DNA of 53,647 nt from CAYWFF01 sp964458085 (GCA_964458085.1 CAYWFF010000003.1:1-53647), one strand, 5' to 3'. Numbered from the stretch's first letter, positions 25,949 through 35,020 are shown. Program-made: numbers and translations. Notes: generated by a model from the sequence alone, not told the origin.

Positions 25949-26281
25949 ATGGAAGAAACTTTTCAACTTGTACCTCACGGAGAATTCCGTAGTTTGGAAA
26001 ACCTGTCTTTAAGCGGAATTGTAGGAGGAGTGATTGTCTTGTTTACGATTTTGGCATCGGTATTGTTCTTTTTTCAGCTTTTGCTGGGCGGAATTAAAAT
26101 GATGCTTTCGGGAGGACGAAAAGACAAAAGTGACGCTGCAGTTGCTCAAATCTTAAATGCTTTTATAGGGTTAACAATTGTTTTTTCAATATGGGGAATT
26201 GTGTCACTTGTGGGTTACTTTTTCGGAGTTGATTTGATGTACTTTGAGATTCCTGAAATTCAGAATCTTCCCGTGGGCTAA
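25949..26281 (+). CDS. VirB2/TrbC-like small membrane protein
   Basis: This 110-residue protein has two membrane helices (about 23-47 and 66-92) joined by a short basic loop, GGIKMMLSGGRKDKSD. The pattern of helix, GGIKxMxSGG, charged loop, AxxxIxNAxIGLxIV and helix is like the VirB2/TrbC pilin-type proteins common in Patescibacteria, where they sit near type IV secretion or pilus genes. No such genes are here. A TATACA -10 lies 8 nt before the ATG, so it is probably leaderless. Its stop codon directly abuts that of uvrB with no spacer. Confidence 0.6.
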   Translation: MEETFQLVPHGEFRSLENLSLSGIVGGVIVLFTILASVLFFFQLLLGGIKMMLSGGRKDKSDAAVAQILNAFIGLTIVFSIWGIVSLVGYFFGVDLMYFEIPEIQNLPVG

Positions 26282-28351
26282 TTACAAATTTGCTTCGACC
26301 TGTTTAATTTTGTCTCTGATTTCAGCTGCGAGTTCAAAATTAAGATCTTGTGCAGCTAAAAGCATCTCTTTTCTTAAACGCTTTATAAGCCGTTTCTTGT
26401 CCATGGGAGTCATGCCGTCAATTTCCAAATGATCCAACTCTTCATACGTGCTTTCTTTTTGACCTATTACTCTTTCAAGCTCTGTTTCAATTTCTAGGTC
26501 AACCAGTCTTTCTCGAAACGGCTTACTTATTGAAGTCGGTGTAATTCCCATTTTTTTGTTCATATCTATTTGATATTCACGTCTGCGCTTTATTTCAGAA
26601 AGAGCCCTTTCCATAGATTTGGTAACGGAGTCGGCATAGAGAATTACCCGGCCTTCGACGTGTCTTGCCGCACGTCCCATTGTTTGTATAAGAGACACAT
26701 CGCTTCTCAAAAAACCTTCTTTGTCCGCATCTAAAATTGCAACCAAAGAAACTTCAGGAAGGTCTAGCCCTTCACGAAGTAAATTTACTCCCACGATGCA
26801 ATCGTATTTCCCTCTCCTTAAATCATCTAATATGTCGGTTCTCTCGAGGGTTTTAATGTCAGAGTGGATGTAGTGTACAAGTATTCCCTGTTCTGTTAAA
26901 TACTGTGACAGATCTTCGGCCATTCTTTTGGTAAGTGTTGTAATCAATGTTCTTTGTTTCATTTCTTTTCTTTTTTTAACCTCCCCAATGACATCTTTAA
27001 CCTGTTGAGCAATAGGTCTAATCTCAACTTGAGGATCGGGAATGCCTGTTGGTCTTAGCAGCTGCTCAACTACGCCGTTTTTGGCTAAATGAGATCTTTT
27101 TGGTGCTTTATCGTAAGATTGTTTAGCCATTGATAATTCCCAGCTTGCCGGGGTTGCTGAGGTTGCTATAAAATTGGGAATTCTTCTCATAAACTCCTCA
27201 AACTGTAAAGGCCTGTTGTCATGCGCAGACGGCAGCCTGAAACCATAGTCAACCAACATTTCTTTTCTGGCGCGGTCTCCTGCATGCATTCCCCTTATTT
27301 GGGGAAAAGTTATATGAGACTCATCAATAAAGGTGAGCCATTCGTTTTTATAAGGCTCATTGAAATAATCTATCAGTGAAAAAGGGGCTTCGCCGGGCTT
27401 CCGGCCGTCAAAATAACGTGAATAGTTTTCAATACCCTTAACGTATCCCACTTCCTGAATCATCTCCAAGTCGTAGTTTACGCGCTGGTTAAGCCTGTGG
27501 GCTTCAATCATTTTATCCTCCTTTTTAAGTTCCGCCACCCTTTTTTCCAAATCGTATTTAATTGCATCAAACGCATCACTGTTTTTAGTAGGATCTGTTA
27601 TGAAGTGTTTTGCGGGATAAAGCAAAAAGTTTTCCAGTATAGACTGTTCTTTTATAACTTCACCTGAAGTGGGATGGATGAATTGAACTTTCTTAATTTT
27701 TCCCTCAACAATCTCGATTCTTATAGCCTCGTCCTGATATGCAGGATAAACATCTATTGTGTCCCCTCTTACCCTAAAGGTACCACGGTGGAAACCGAAT
27801 TCCTCCCTTTCGTACTGTAAGTCTATAAGTCTATCAATCACCTGTTCTCGGGCTACTTTCATCCCGGTAGTAAATTCAAACACAAAATGGCCGTATTCCC
27901 GTGGAGAGCCGATGTTATAAATACAAGATACTGATGCAATAATTATGGTATCTTTTCGAGTTAGAAGATTGGTTGTCGCAGCAAGCCGCAATTTATCTAT
28001 TAATTCATTGATGTCCGCATCCTTTTCAATATAAGTATCGGTTGACGGAATATATGCTTCAGGCTGATAGTAGTCGTAATAAGAAACAAAATACGATACT
28101 GCATTATCGGGAAAATAGTCCCGGAATTCCTGGTAAAGTTGGGCTGCTAAAGTTTTGTTGTGCGAAATGATTAAAGCAGGCCGCTGCAGTTTTTCTATCA
28201 AATTTGCCATTGTAAAGGTTTTCCCGCTGCCGGTAACTCCTAATAGAACCTGATAGTCTAGTTTGTTTTCAATTCCGCGGGAAAGCATGTCTATGGCATG
28301 CTTTTGGTCAGCCGTTTTTTTATAATCTGCTTTCAAATCAAGTTTCGTCAT
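26282..28351 (-). CDS. uvrB: excinuclease UvrB
   Basis: This 689-residue helicase-like subunit has the P-loop GVTGSGKT near residue 39, the beta-hairpin region SYYDYYQPEAYIPSTDTYIE, helicase motifs FIDESHITFPQ, ATSATPASWE and QTMGRAARH, and the C-terminal UVR motif (FELAAEIRDKI) that binds UvrC. It is full length. It verifies damage after UvrA loading. It is divergent from lexA with 157 nt between, and the two predicted -35 elements overlap, so SOS control is likely. Confidence 0.98.
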   Translation of the reverse strand: MTKLDLKADYKKTADQKHAIDMLSRGIENKLDYQVLLGVTGSGKTFTMANLIEKLQRPALIISHNKTLAAQLYQEFRDYFPDNAVSYFVSYYDYYQPEAYIPSTDTYIEKDADINELIDKLRLAATTNLLTRKDTIIIASVSCIYNIGSPREYGHFVFEFTTGMKVAREQVIDRLIDLQYEREEFGFHRGTFRVRGDTIDVYPAYQDEAIRIEIVEGKIKKVQFIHPTSGEVIKEQSILENFLLYPAKHFITDPTKNSDAFDAIKYDLEKRVAELKKEDKMIEAHRLNQRVNYDLEMIQEVGYVKGIENYSRYFDGRKPGEAPFSLIDYFNEPYKNEWLTFIDESHITFPQIRGMHAGDRARKEMLVDYGFRLPSAHDNRPLQFEEFMRRIPNFIATSATPASWELSMAKQSYDKAPKRSHLAKNGVVEQLLRPTGIPDPQVEIRPIAQQVKDVIGEVKKRKEMKQRTLITTLTKRMAEDLSQYLTEQGILVHYIHSDIKTLERTDILDDLRRGKYDCIVGVNLLREGLDLPEVSLVAILDADKEGFLRSDVSLIQTMGRAARHVEGRVILYADSVTKSMERALSEIKRRREYQIDMNKKMGITPTSISKPFRERLVDLEIETELERVIGQKESTYEELDHLEIDGMTPMDKKRLIKRLRKEMLLAAQDLNFELAAEIRDKIKQVEANL

Positions 28352-28381
28352 AATCCACTAATAGTAACCGAACACATACCG

Positions 28382-28410
28382 AAAGTACAGGGTAAACTTC
28401 CTCTTGACAA
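28382..28410 (-). promoter_or_regulatory. predicted uvrB promoter
   Basis: On the minus strand, TTGTCA (28410-28405), a 17-bp spacer and TACTTT (28387-28382). The start would be near 28375. A direct repeat TTCGGT-5 nt-TTCGGT begins inside the -10 and runs into the start region, a possible repressor site. Confidence 0.5.
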
Positions 28411-28432
28411 CTTCGGGTTTTATTTGTATAAA
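28404..28432 (+). promoter_or_regulatory. lexA promoter
   Basis: TTGACA at 28404-28409, 17-bp spacer, TATAAA at 28427-28432. Its -35 shares bases with the opposing uvrB -35, so a repressor bound here could control both genes. Confidence 0.7.
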
Positions 28433-28508
28433 TGAGAGTAGAGAGTTATAGAGTGCATAATCATAATATTTTACTCAAATACTCTTTTATTTTTTACTCT
28501 TAATTAAA

Positions 28509-29132
28509 ATGGCACCCATTATTTACAAAAGACAAAGTCAAATACTTGATTTTATTAAGCAATATATACGAATGCATGGCTCCGCCCCTACTTTGCGGGA
28601 TATTGCTAATGCTCTTGGCGTATCTTCACTAGCAACCGTACACGAACACCTTCAGGCTTTGGAAGAAAAGAAACTTATTAAACGAAAAAAAGGCAAAAAC
28701 CGTGCAATAGAGCTGGTTTACAAACATGAAGATTACGTTTCGGAAAATGTAGAAGTCCCTATTTTGGGATTTATTGCAGCCGGGTCACCCATTGAACCAC
28801 ATACGGATCCAAATGCCAGCATTGCAATTCCTACGGCTTTTATGTCAGGAAAAAAGCGAACATATGTTTTACAGGTTAAGGGTGAGTCTATGATAGAAGA
28901 CCAGATCAGAGACGGCGACTATGTTGTTGTTGAGCAATCAGAAAACGCCAACAACGGCGACATAGTAGTTGCGCTTTTGGAAAATGGGATGGCTACTCTT
29001 AAACGCTTTTTCAAGGAGGCGACCAGAATCAGGCTTCAGCCGGCAAATTCGACAATGAGCCCAATATTTGTTAAAAACGTACGTATTCAGGGGAAGGTTG
29101 TCGGTCTTATAAGAAAATACGATAAAAATTAA
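28509..29132 (+). CDS. lexA: SOS repressor LexA
   Basis: This 207-residue protein has an N-terminal winged helix-turn-helix (about 10-65; RQSQILDFIKQYIRMHG, PTLRDIANALGVSS) and a C-terminal self-cleaving S24 domain. The cleavage site is A91-G92 in IAAGSP; the dyad is S127 (KGESM) and K165 (TLKRF). With RecA filaments it cleaves itself and frees SOS promoters. It has a near-consensus promoter and a leader of about 70 nt with no clear Shine-Dalgarno. Placement back to back with uvrB suits autoregulation plus control of excision repair. Confidence 0.96.
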   Translation: MAPIIYKRQSQILDFIKQYIRMHGSAPTLRDIANALGVSSLATVHEHLQALEEKKLIKRKKGKNRAIELVYKHEDYVSENVEVPILGFIAAGSPIEPHTDPNASIAIPTAFMSGKKRTYVLQVKGESMIEDQIRDGDYVVVEQSENANNGDIVVALLENGMATLKRFFKEATRIRLQPANSTMSPIFVKNVRIQGKVVGLIRKYDKN

Positions 29133-29246
29133 ATATCGGTTAATATAAGTATCAAGGTCTGTTTTGAAAACTAATTTTTAGCTAACAAGCCTTTATTTAG
29201 TCAGTTAAGCTTTTAATCAAAAAAGTGTTTGTAAAAGTGGTTGTGC

Positions 29247-30905
29247 TTAACCATCCAAAACTCCTTTCAGTAAATCTCTGCCTGTCATTTCTACGGGAAT
29301 AGGAATATTAAACAACCCCAGTATAGTTGGTGCAATATCTGCCAAAATCCCAGACTGCAGTTTTTGTGACTTGCCTAAAAACGGTCTGGCAACGGCTATA
29401 AAAGGCACTCTATTTGTACTGTGTTCAGTGTCAACCTGATTAGTTTTAAGATTAATCATTTCTTCAGCGTTTCCGTGGTCTGCCGTCAGAAGCATAGCTC
29501 CGTTAAAAGCAAGAACATAATTTGCAAGCCTTCCTAAACAATCATCAACTTTCTCAACTGCCCTTATGGTTGGCTCAATGTTGCCGGTATGCCCGACCAT
29601 GTCTGCGTTCGGAAAATTAATTAAAATAAACCTGAAATGATCTTGTTTCATTTTGTTTAAAACTTCTGAAGTTACTTCATCCGCTGACATTTCCGGTTGC
29701 TGATCATAAGTCAAAACTTTGGGTGAGGGAATAATTAAATGAAGTTCGTTTGGAAAAGGGAGCTCGTGTAAACCGTTAAAATAATAAGTCACAAATCGTT
29801 CTTTTTCAGACTCTGTTACGCGAAGCTGGTGAATGTCGTTTAGTGACAAAACACTTCCCAGAGGGTTTTTTACCGGTTCCGGAGGGAAGGCAGACAGTAT
29901 GCCAGCCTCGTCCAATGTTTTAGAATATTGTGTCATTGTAACAAAACAAAGGTTGGCTATCTTTTTTCCCCTATCAAAAGGCTCGTTTGTTGACATAGAT
30001 GTTTCCGGGATTTCCTTATGGTTGTATAGTTTTGCATCAAAATCATTTGCAACGCTCGCATGTGTAAAAGGATCAAAAACGAAAGCTTTTGTAAGCTGTC
30101 TCGGACGGTCAACCCGGAAATTAAAAAAGATAACAGCGTCGTTGTCCGTTATGGTTGCAATTGGTTTGCCGTTGTCGGTAATAATTGTAGGCTCGATAAA
30201 TTCATCGTTTTTCCCAAGTTCATATGAAGCACTAATTGCTTCTTCTGCTGAGGTTGCGGTATTTCCTGCAGCTTTAGTAAGCGCATCATAAGCTTTCTTA
30301 GTTCTGTCCCATCTTTTATCTCTGTCCATTGCCCAATATCGCCCCATTACGGAAGCAATTATACCTATACCGTCGGCTTTTATAACTTCTTCAATTTGCT
30401 GAATATAGGTTGTCGCGGATGTGGGCGGAGAGTCCCTCCCATCTGTAAAAAGATGGAGATATAGGTTGGGTGCACCCTGATCTCTGGCTAGTTTTATTAA
30501 AGCGTACAAATGTTCATTGTTTGCATGAACTCCTCCCGCCCCGACAAGCCCCATTAAATGAAGTTTAGAATTATTGTTTTTTACATGATCAACTGCTTTT
30601 TTGAACGCCTCATTTTTATCAAACGTTCCTTCGGCTATGGCTTTATTTATTCGCTCAAGATCCTGATAAACGATGCGTCCGGCACCCAAGTTGAGGTGTC
30701 CGGTCTCCGTGTTGCCGTCTTCACCTCTGGGAAGCCCTACAGCTTGTCCTGAAGCTTCAAGTTCAGTGTGGGGATAAGAATACCAGAAAGTATTTACGTT
30801 AGTTGTTTTTGCTTTGGTTATTGCATTCCCCGGGCTATCCGGCGCTATACCCCAGCCATCCATTATTACCAGGATGACAAATTCAGGAGTAAATGGGGCA
30901 CTCAT
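29247..30905 (-). CDS. gpmI: cofactor-independent phosphoglycerate mutase with Thr at the nucleophile position
   Basis: This 552-residue member of the alkaline phosphatase superfamily interconverts 3- and 2-phosphoglycerate with two metal ions. Visible motifs are VIMDGWG (metal Asp), GVHANNEHL, DGRDSPPTSA, MDRDKRWDR, LLTADHGNAEEM and EHSTNRVPF. The active-site loop usually reads GNSEVGH with Ser as phospho-acceptor. Here it is GNTETGH, codon ACG, so the nucleophile position is Thr66. All other catalytic motifs are kept. The start overlaps the eno stop by 4 nt (ATGA), so the two consecutive glycolytic enzymes are made together. Confidence 0.95.
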   Translation of the reverse strand: MSAPFTPEFVILVIMDGWGIAPDSPGNAITKAKTTNVNTFWYSYPHTELEASGQAVGLPRGEDGNTETGHLNLGAGRIVYQDLERINKAIAEGTFDKNEAFKKAVDHVKNNNSKLHLMGLVGAGGVHANNEHLYALIKLARDQGAPNLYLHLFTDGRDSPPTSATTYIQQIEEVIKADGIGIIASVMGRYWAMDRDKRWDRTKKAYDALTKAAGNTATSAEEAISASYELGKNDEFIEPTIITDNGKPIATITDNDAVIFFNFRVDRPRQLTKAFVFDPFTHASVANDFDAKLYNHKEIPETSMSTNEPFDRGKKIANLCFVTMTQYSKTLDEAGILSAFPPEPVKNPLGSVLSLNDIHQLRVTESEKERFVTYYFNGLHELPFPNELHLIIPSPKVLTYDQQPEMSADEVTSEVLNKMKQDHFRFILINFPNADMVGHTGNIEPTIRAVEKVDDCLGRLANYVLAFNGAMLLTADHGNAEEMINLKTNQVDTEHSTNRVPFIAVARPFLGKSQKLQSGILADIAPTILGLFNIPIPVEMTGRDLLKGVLDG

Positions 30906-32182
30906 GTCTTTTGTTGGCTCCGAATAAGGAGTTCAGCTTCGATGCTCAATAAACGGTTGTATTTTGTAACCCTTTCACCTCTGGCAGGTGCTCCGAACTT
31001 AACAAAATCAGCGCCAATGCCTACTGCAAAATCAGCAATAAACCAATCGTTTGTTTCACCTGACCTGTGGGAGGCAATTAACTTCCAATTGGCATCGCGT
31101 GCCATTTTAATAACTCTCAAAGCTTCTGTAATGCTTCCGATTTGGTTAGGTTTCATGAGAAGTCCGTTGCAGGCGTTTTCGTTGATTGCTTTTTGCACTC
31201 TTTCAGGATTTGTAGCTAAAAGATCGTCACCAACAATAGTCAATTGTCCTTGGAATTCTGCTAATGCTTTTTTCCAGCTGTCCCATGCGTCTTCGTGGAA
31301 TGGATCTTCAATTGACGCCAAGTGATACGAGCTGTTGATGTATTTATAGTATTCCAAAAGGCCGTCATCATTTAGCGGGGTGGACTTGTCCCGAATAACA
31401 TATCTGCCGTCTTTGTAAAAAACATCAGCAGCTACATCAAGTCCCAGAAACACTTCTCTGCCCATCTGATAATTTGTTGCTTTTATCGCTTCATACAGAA
31501 CTTCCAGTGCATCAGCGTTAGTAAAGAGATTGGGAGCATAACCTCCTTCGTCGCCGACAGAATGAATTGCACCCCTGCGCTCTAAATCTTTTCCCAGATT
31601 CATATAAATTTCCGCGCCGCACCTTAAAGCTTCCGTGTAGGGTATAAAGGATGCCGGAATTACATGGAATTCCTGAAAATCTAAATTACCTGCTCCATGC
31701 AGTCCGCCGTTTATCATATTAAACTGAGGAGTGGGAATATGAAGTTCAACTTCGATGCCTTCCCTTTGAGCCAGTTGCTGTACCCATAAATATACCGGCA
31801 AATTTTGAGTAATCGCACCGGCTTTAACGGCAGCGGTTGAAACTGCCAGAATTGCATTTGCACCATATTGTGATTTGTTGCGGGTGCCATCGGTTTGGAT
31901 TAGCTTAGTATCTATTGCCACCTGATCGGTGCAATCAAGACCTGTTACAGCCGGACCTAAAACTGTATTAATATTATTTACAGCCTTGAGAACTCCCTTT
32001 CCTAAATATCTGGAAGGGTCATTGTCCCGCAACTCGATTGCTTCGTGCGTACCCGTAGAGGTCCCGCCCGGTACTGAAGCCACGACTACATGGCCGCTGT
32101 CAATCTGACAGGCGGCTTCGACAGTGGGAACTCCCCGGGAGTCTAAAATTTCTCGCGCCCAAACTTTTGTAATTATTGCCAT
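30902..32182 (-). CDS. eno: enolase
   Basis: This 426-residue enzyme converts 2-phosphoglycerate to phosphoenolpyruvate with magnesium. Key segments are ARLILDSRG-type start (AREILDSRGVPTVE), FNMINGGLHGAGN, DFQEFHVIPAS, IEDPFHEDAW, the metal Asp in VGDDLLAT, the catalytic Lys in LMKPNQIGS and SHRSGETNDWFIADFAVG. A few normally fixed positions differ: LHGAGN for SHADNN, and SGETND for SGETED. The protein is therefore divergent but complete. It is followed by gpmI with a 4-nt overlap and preceded by ppsA, forming a 3PG to PEP to pyruvate block. Confidence 0.96.
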   Translation of the reverse strand: MAIITKVWAREILDSRGVPTVEAACQIDSGHVVVASVPGGTSTGTHEAIELRDNDPSRYLGKGVLKAVNNINTVLGPAVTGLDCTDQVAIDTKLIQTDGTRNKSQYGANAILAVSTAAVKAGAITQNLPVYLWVQQLAQREGIEVELHIPTPQFNMINGGLHGAGNLDFQEFHVIPASFIPYTEALRCGAEIYMNLGKDLERRGAIHSVGDEGGYAPNLFTNADALEVLYEAIKATNYQMGREVFLGLDVAADVFYKDGRYVIRDKSTPLNDDGLLEYYKYINSSYHLASIEDPFHEDAWDSWKKALAEFQGQLTIVGDDLLATNPERVQKAINENACNGLLMKPNQIGSITEALRVIKMARDANWKLIASHRSGETNDWFIADFAVGIGADFVKFGAPARGERVTKYNRLLSIEAELLIRSQQKT

Positions 32183-32221
32183 ACTGTTAAATTGAAACGC
32201 TTGAAGTGCGAGTGTAAAGGT

Positions 32222-32455
32222 TTATTTTATCTTTTTCGCCCCCGCTGCAACTTCACGTTCTGCGTTATAAACTACCTGTCTGACACGGTTTATCGCATCA
32301 GGATTTACTGAAACACTTGTTATACCCAGTTTAACCAATTTGTGGACTAAATCTTCATAGGTTGAGACAGCCTGTCCGCAAATAGATGAAGTTATGCCGT
32401 GTTTATTGCAGGCTTTTATAACACGCTTAAGGGAACAATAACCTGCAGGTGAGCG
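32222..32455 (-). pseudogene. ppsA: C-terminal part of PEP synthase, cut off by an in-frame stop
   Basis: Directly after the TAA at 32456-32458 the same reading frame continues for 77 sense codons. It encodes the expected end of PEP synthase: SLKRVIKACNKHGITSS, ICGQAVSTYEDLV, LVKLGITSVSVNPDAINRV, then a Lys-rich tail and TAA. ICGQ holds the cysteine that acts as acid/base in this family. The stop stands where family members usually have Glu (FDER or FNER), so one G-to-T change (GAA to TAA) would explain it. It may be decay, a sequencing error or readthrough. Confidence 0.85.
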
Positions 32456-34504
32456 TTAATTAAATGCTTCTGCCACTTCCGCATTGTCCCTATCAGTTCC
32501 GGTTGTAAGCATTGTTAAATCATTTGACCCCACCGACACACCGTCAATACCGACTTCTATAAACTTCTCTATTAAAATTACGTTTACCGGAATTTCTACC
32601 ATCATCCAGAATTTAAATGTAGGGCTTTCAAAAAGTCCTTCCGCAGCCACGAGACGTCTGACTTTGGCTAACTCTTCGGGAGAGCGAACGAACGGAACCA
32701 TGAGCCATAAATTGTCGTATTTTTCGCGTACGTTTCGCATTGCCTGAAGCTCTAAATTAAACACTTCGGGAGATGCAATATATCTGAATGCACCCCTAAA
32801 ACCAAGCATTGGGTTAGCTTCTTCCGGCTCCCACGCCTCACCGCCGGGAAGTGAACGGTATTCATTAGTTTTAAAATCTGTTGCGCGATACACAACAGGT
32901 TTAGGGTAAAAGGCTTTGCAAAAAGTAGTTAAATCTTTCTCAAGCTTTGCAATAAATTCCATTTGCTTTTTTTGTTTAATTGCCTCCTTGGGATGGATGC
33001 CTATATTTGCAATCATAAACTCCGCCCGAAGTAAACCTACTCCGTTAATATTCTTTTTTGCAACTTCATTTGCAAGCTCTTTCTCAGCCAGGTTAACATA
33101 AACCCGGGTGGCTGTTTTTAAATTCAAATTTTCTTCAACCTCTGTTTTCTTTTCTTCTTTTGAAAGCTTAGATTCTATTTTTGCACCCATATAAACTTGT
33201 CCATGAGTTCCGTCTACCGTAACGACTATATCGTCTTTAAGTCTCTTTGTGGCTTCTTTGGTTCCTACAATACAGGGAATACCTAATTCTCTGGAAACAA
33301 TCGCTGCATGAGAGGTTTGGCCACCTTCGTCGGTAACAATTGCACTTGCCCGCTTCATGGCAGGGACATAATCAGGAGAAGTCATTTCAGCTACCAATAC
33401 GTCTCCGGGCTTTACTTTCGCAAGTTCTTTGGGGCTTTTAAGTACTTTTACATGTCCCGTACCAATACCCGGGCTCGCAGCTGCGCCGGAAAGGATTGGA
33501 GTGTCTGCAATTCTGATATCACCATCCTTTTTGGAAGGCTCTTTAATTGTTGTAACTGGCCGGGTTTGAACGATATAAAGTTCATCATTTTCTCTGGCCC
33601 ATTCTATATCTTGAGGAAAGTAATAATGTTCCTGCAGCTTATTTGCAATTTTTGCAAGTTTTACTATTTGATCATTTGTTAATTTCTGCTTGTCCCGTAT
33701 TTTATGCGGCACTTCTCTCTCAATTGTTTCCTTCCCCTTTTTTGAAAGCATAACCTGCTGATCAGAAATTTCTTTGGAAAGTATGGCGAACGTTTCTTTT
33801 TGAACGACATAGGTGTCAGGAACCACTGAGCCTTGGACAATCATTTCACCTAATCCCCAAACAGCTTCAATAATTATCCTATCTTTATCATTTGTAACAG
33901 GATCAATTGTAAACATAACTCCCGAAACATCTGACTGAACCATTTTTTGAACAATAACCGAAATTTTTACTTTATCATGAGCGATTTTTTGCTGTTCTCT
34001 ATAGAAGATTGCCCTTGCGGTGAAAAGTGACGCCCAGCATTCACGTACCGACACTAATAAATCATTTTCTCCTTTAACGTTTAGAAATGTTGCTTGCTGG
34101 CCGGCGAACGACATACCGGGCAAGTCTTCAGCTGTTGCTGATGAACGGACTGCAACCATTGCTTTTTTGAGAGGTCCGGATAATTTCTGATATGCTTTTG
34201 CAATTTCGTTTACTACTTCCTGCGGAATTTCGCTTTGAATTACTAACTTATGAACTTTTTTAGAAGCTAAATCTAGCTGGTCGGGTTGGTTGACATCCAG
34301 ACCCGCCATAATTTCATTAATGTGCTCAGAAATTTGGTTATGCTCGAGAAATGCATCGTATGAAGCAACTGTAACCGCAAAACCGTTAGGAACGGGAAAG
34401 CCCGCTTGGGTCATTTCACCCAAATTAGCACCCTTGCCTCCGACTTGAGGAAGACTATGCTTATCCAGTTCTTTAAAAAATAGAGTTAGCGGTTTGGCAG
34501 TCAT
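32456..34504 (-). CDS. ppsA: phosphoenolpyruvate synthase, main part ending at premature stop
   Basis: These 682 residues cover the pyruvate/ATP-binding domain (start GGKANLGEMTQAGFPVP-like, here GGKGANLGEMTQAG; RSSATAEDLPGMSFAGQQ), the phospho-histidine swivel domain (TDEGGQTSHAAIVSRELGIP, catalytic His in TSHA) and most of the PEP-binding barrel (GVGLLRAEFMI, NPMLGFRGAFRYI, MVEIPVNVILIE, VGSNDLTMLTTGTDRD). The frame stops at AEAFN, before the catalytic cysteine. With the remaining 77 codons it would have the normal length of about 760. It makes PEP from pyruvate and ATP and feeds enolase in the reverse direction. As annotated the protein should be inactive unless the stop is read through or is an error. 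Confidence 0.92.
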   Translation of the reverse strand: MTAKPLTLFFKELDKHSLPQVGGKGANLGEMTQAGFPVPNGFAVTVASYDAFLEHNQISEHINEIMAGLDVNQPDQLDLASKKVHKLVIQSEIPQEVVNEIAKAYQKLSGPLKKAMVAVRSSATAEDLPGMSFAGQQATFLNVKGENDLLVSVRECWASLFTARAIFYREQQKIAHDKVKISVIVQKMVQSDVSGVMFTIDPVTNDKDRIIIEAVWGLGEMIVQGSVVPDTYVVQKETFAILSKEISDQQVMLSKKGKETIEREVPHKIRDKQKLTNDQIVKLAKIANKLQEHYYFPQDIEWARENDELYIVQTRPVTTIKEPSKKDGDIRIADTPILSGAAASPGIGTGHVKVLKSPKELAKVKPGDVLVAEMTSPDYVPAMKRASAIVTDEGGQTSHAAIVSRELGIPCIVGTKEATKRLKDDIVVTVDGTHGQVYMGAKIESKLSKEEKKTEVEENLNLKTATRVYVNLAEKELANEVAKKNINGVGLLRAEFMIANIGIHPKEAIKQKKQMEFIAKLEKDLTTFCKAFYPKPVVYRATDFKTNEYRSLPGGEAWEPEEANPMLGFRGAFRYIASPEVFNLELQAMRNVREKYDNLWLMVPFVRSPEELAKVRRLVAAEGLFESPTFKFWMMVEIPVNVILIEKFIEVGIDGVSVGSNDLTMLTTGTDRDNAEVAEAFN

Positions 34505-34563
34505 GGTCAGGTATGAGAAAGTACAACTATAATATTGTCTTATTTATAGTGTCAGAAATTTTG

Positions 34564-35020
34564 TTATTTGGCAAGTTGTTCTTTGAAATAATCCACCCAA
34601 GTAATTGGTGCTGGGTCTTGTCCGTATAACATAGCAAGATAAAAGTTTACATAAGCTCCGAACTGAATAAGTTCAAATGCCTGGGAAAATAAAGTTGAAC
34701 TTTCCGGAGTAAATACATATTCATTTATTCCGTTTTGAGCAATTACATCGCGTGTTATTTCCATTCTTTTACGGGTTTTTTCAGGATATAGCATGGAATT
34801 TACCACAAAAGCAAAGAGGCTTTCTTTATTTTTTGTGGGATGTTTCAAGCCTTCCATCAAATGGTGGTTGAGCTCAGGAATTATATAGTCCGCTGTAAAT
34901 ACTTTCGCATTTTCATTGAACTGGTTGTTTACGGTGTGGAGTGGCCCTGAAAGCTCTTTTGCGGCGATAAACAGAACTATTTTTTGATACAGTTGGCGAG
35001 CTAATTTTTTAGCATGATTA
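34564..35020 (-). CDS. bifunctional phosphoglucose/phosphomannose isomerase, C-terminal fragment
   Basis: This open frame of about 152 codons abuts the scaffold gap. It matches the C-terminal SIS/PGI domain of the archaeal-type bifunctional isomerase: QLYQKIVLFIAA near its start, NQFNENAK, the PELNHHLMEG motif with the catalytic His, and the closing segment with FELIQFGAYVNFYLAMLYG. It converts glucose-6-phosphate or mannose-6-phosphate to fructose-6-phosphate. The N-terminal half, normally about 170 residues, is missing: it should lie in the gap, but only 66 nt lie between the gap and the transposase gene. The true gap must be larger than 100 bases, or the join is wrong. Confidence 0.75.

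Noticed and set aside
29833..31325. Plus-strand frames of 152 and 185 codons
   Set aside because: Antisense shadows of gpmI and eno, with no recognisable domain or start signals.
32456..32458. Selenocysteine, pyrrolysine or recoded UGA at the PEP synthase stop
   Set aside because: The codon is TAA, not TGA or TAG, and TGA serves as a normal stop in other genes here.
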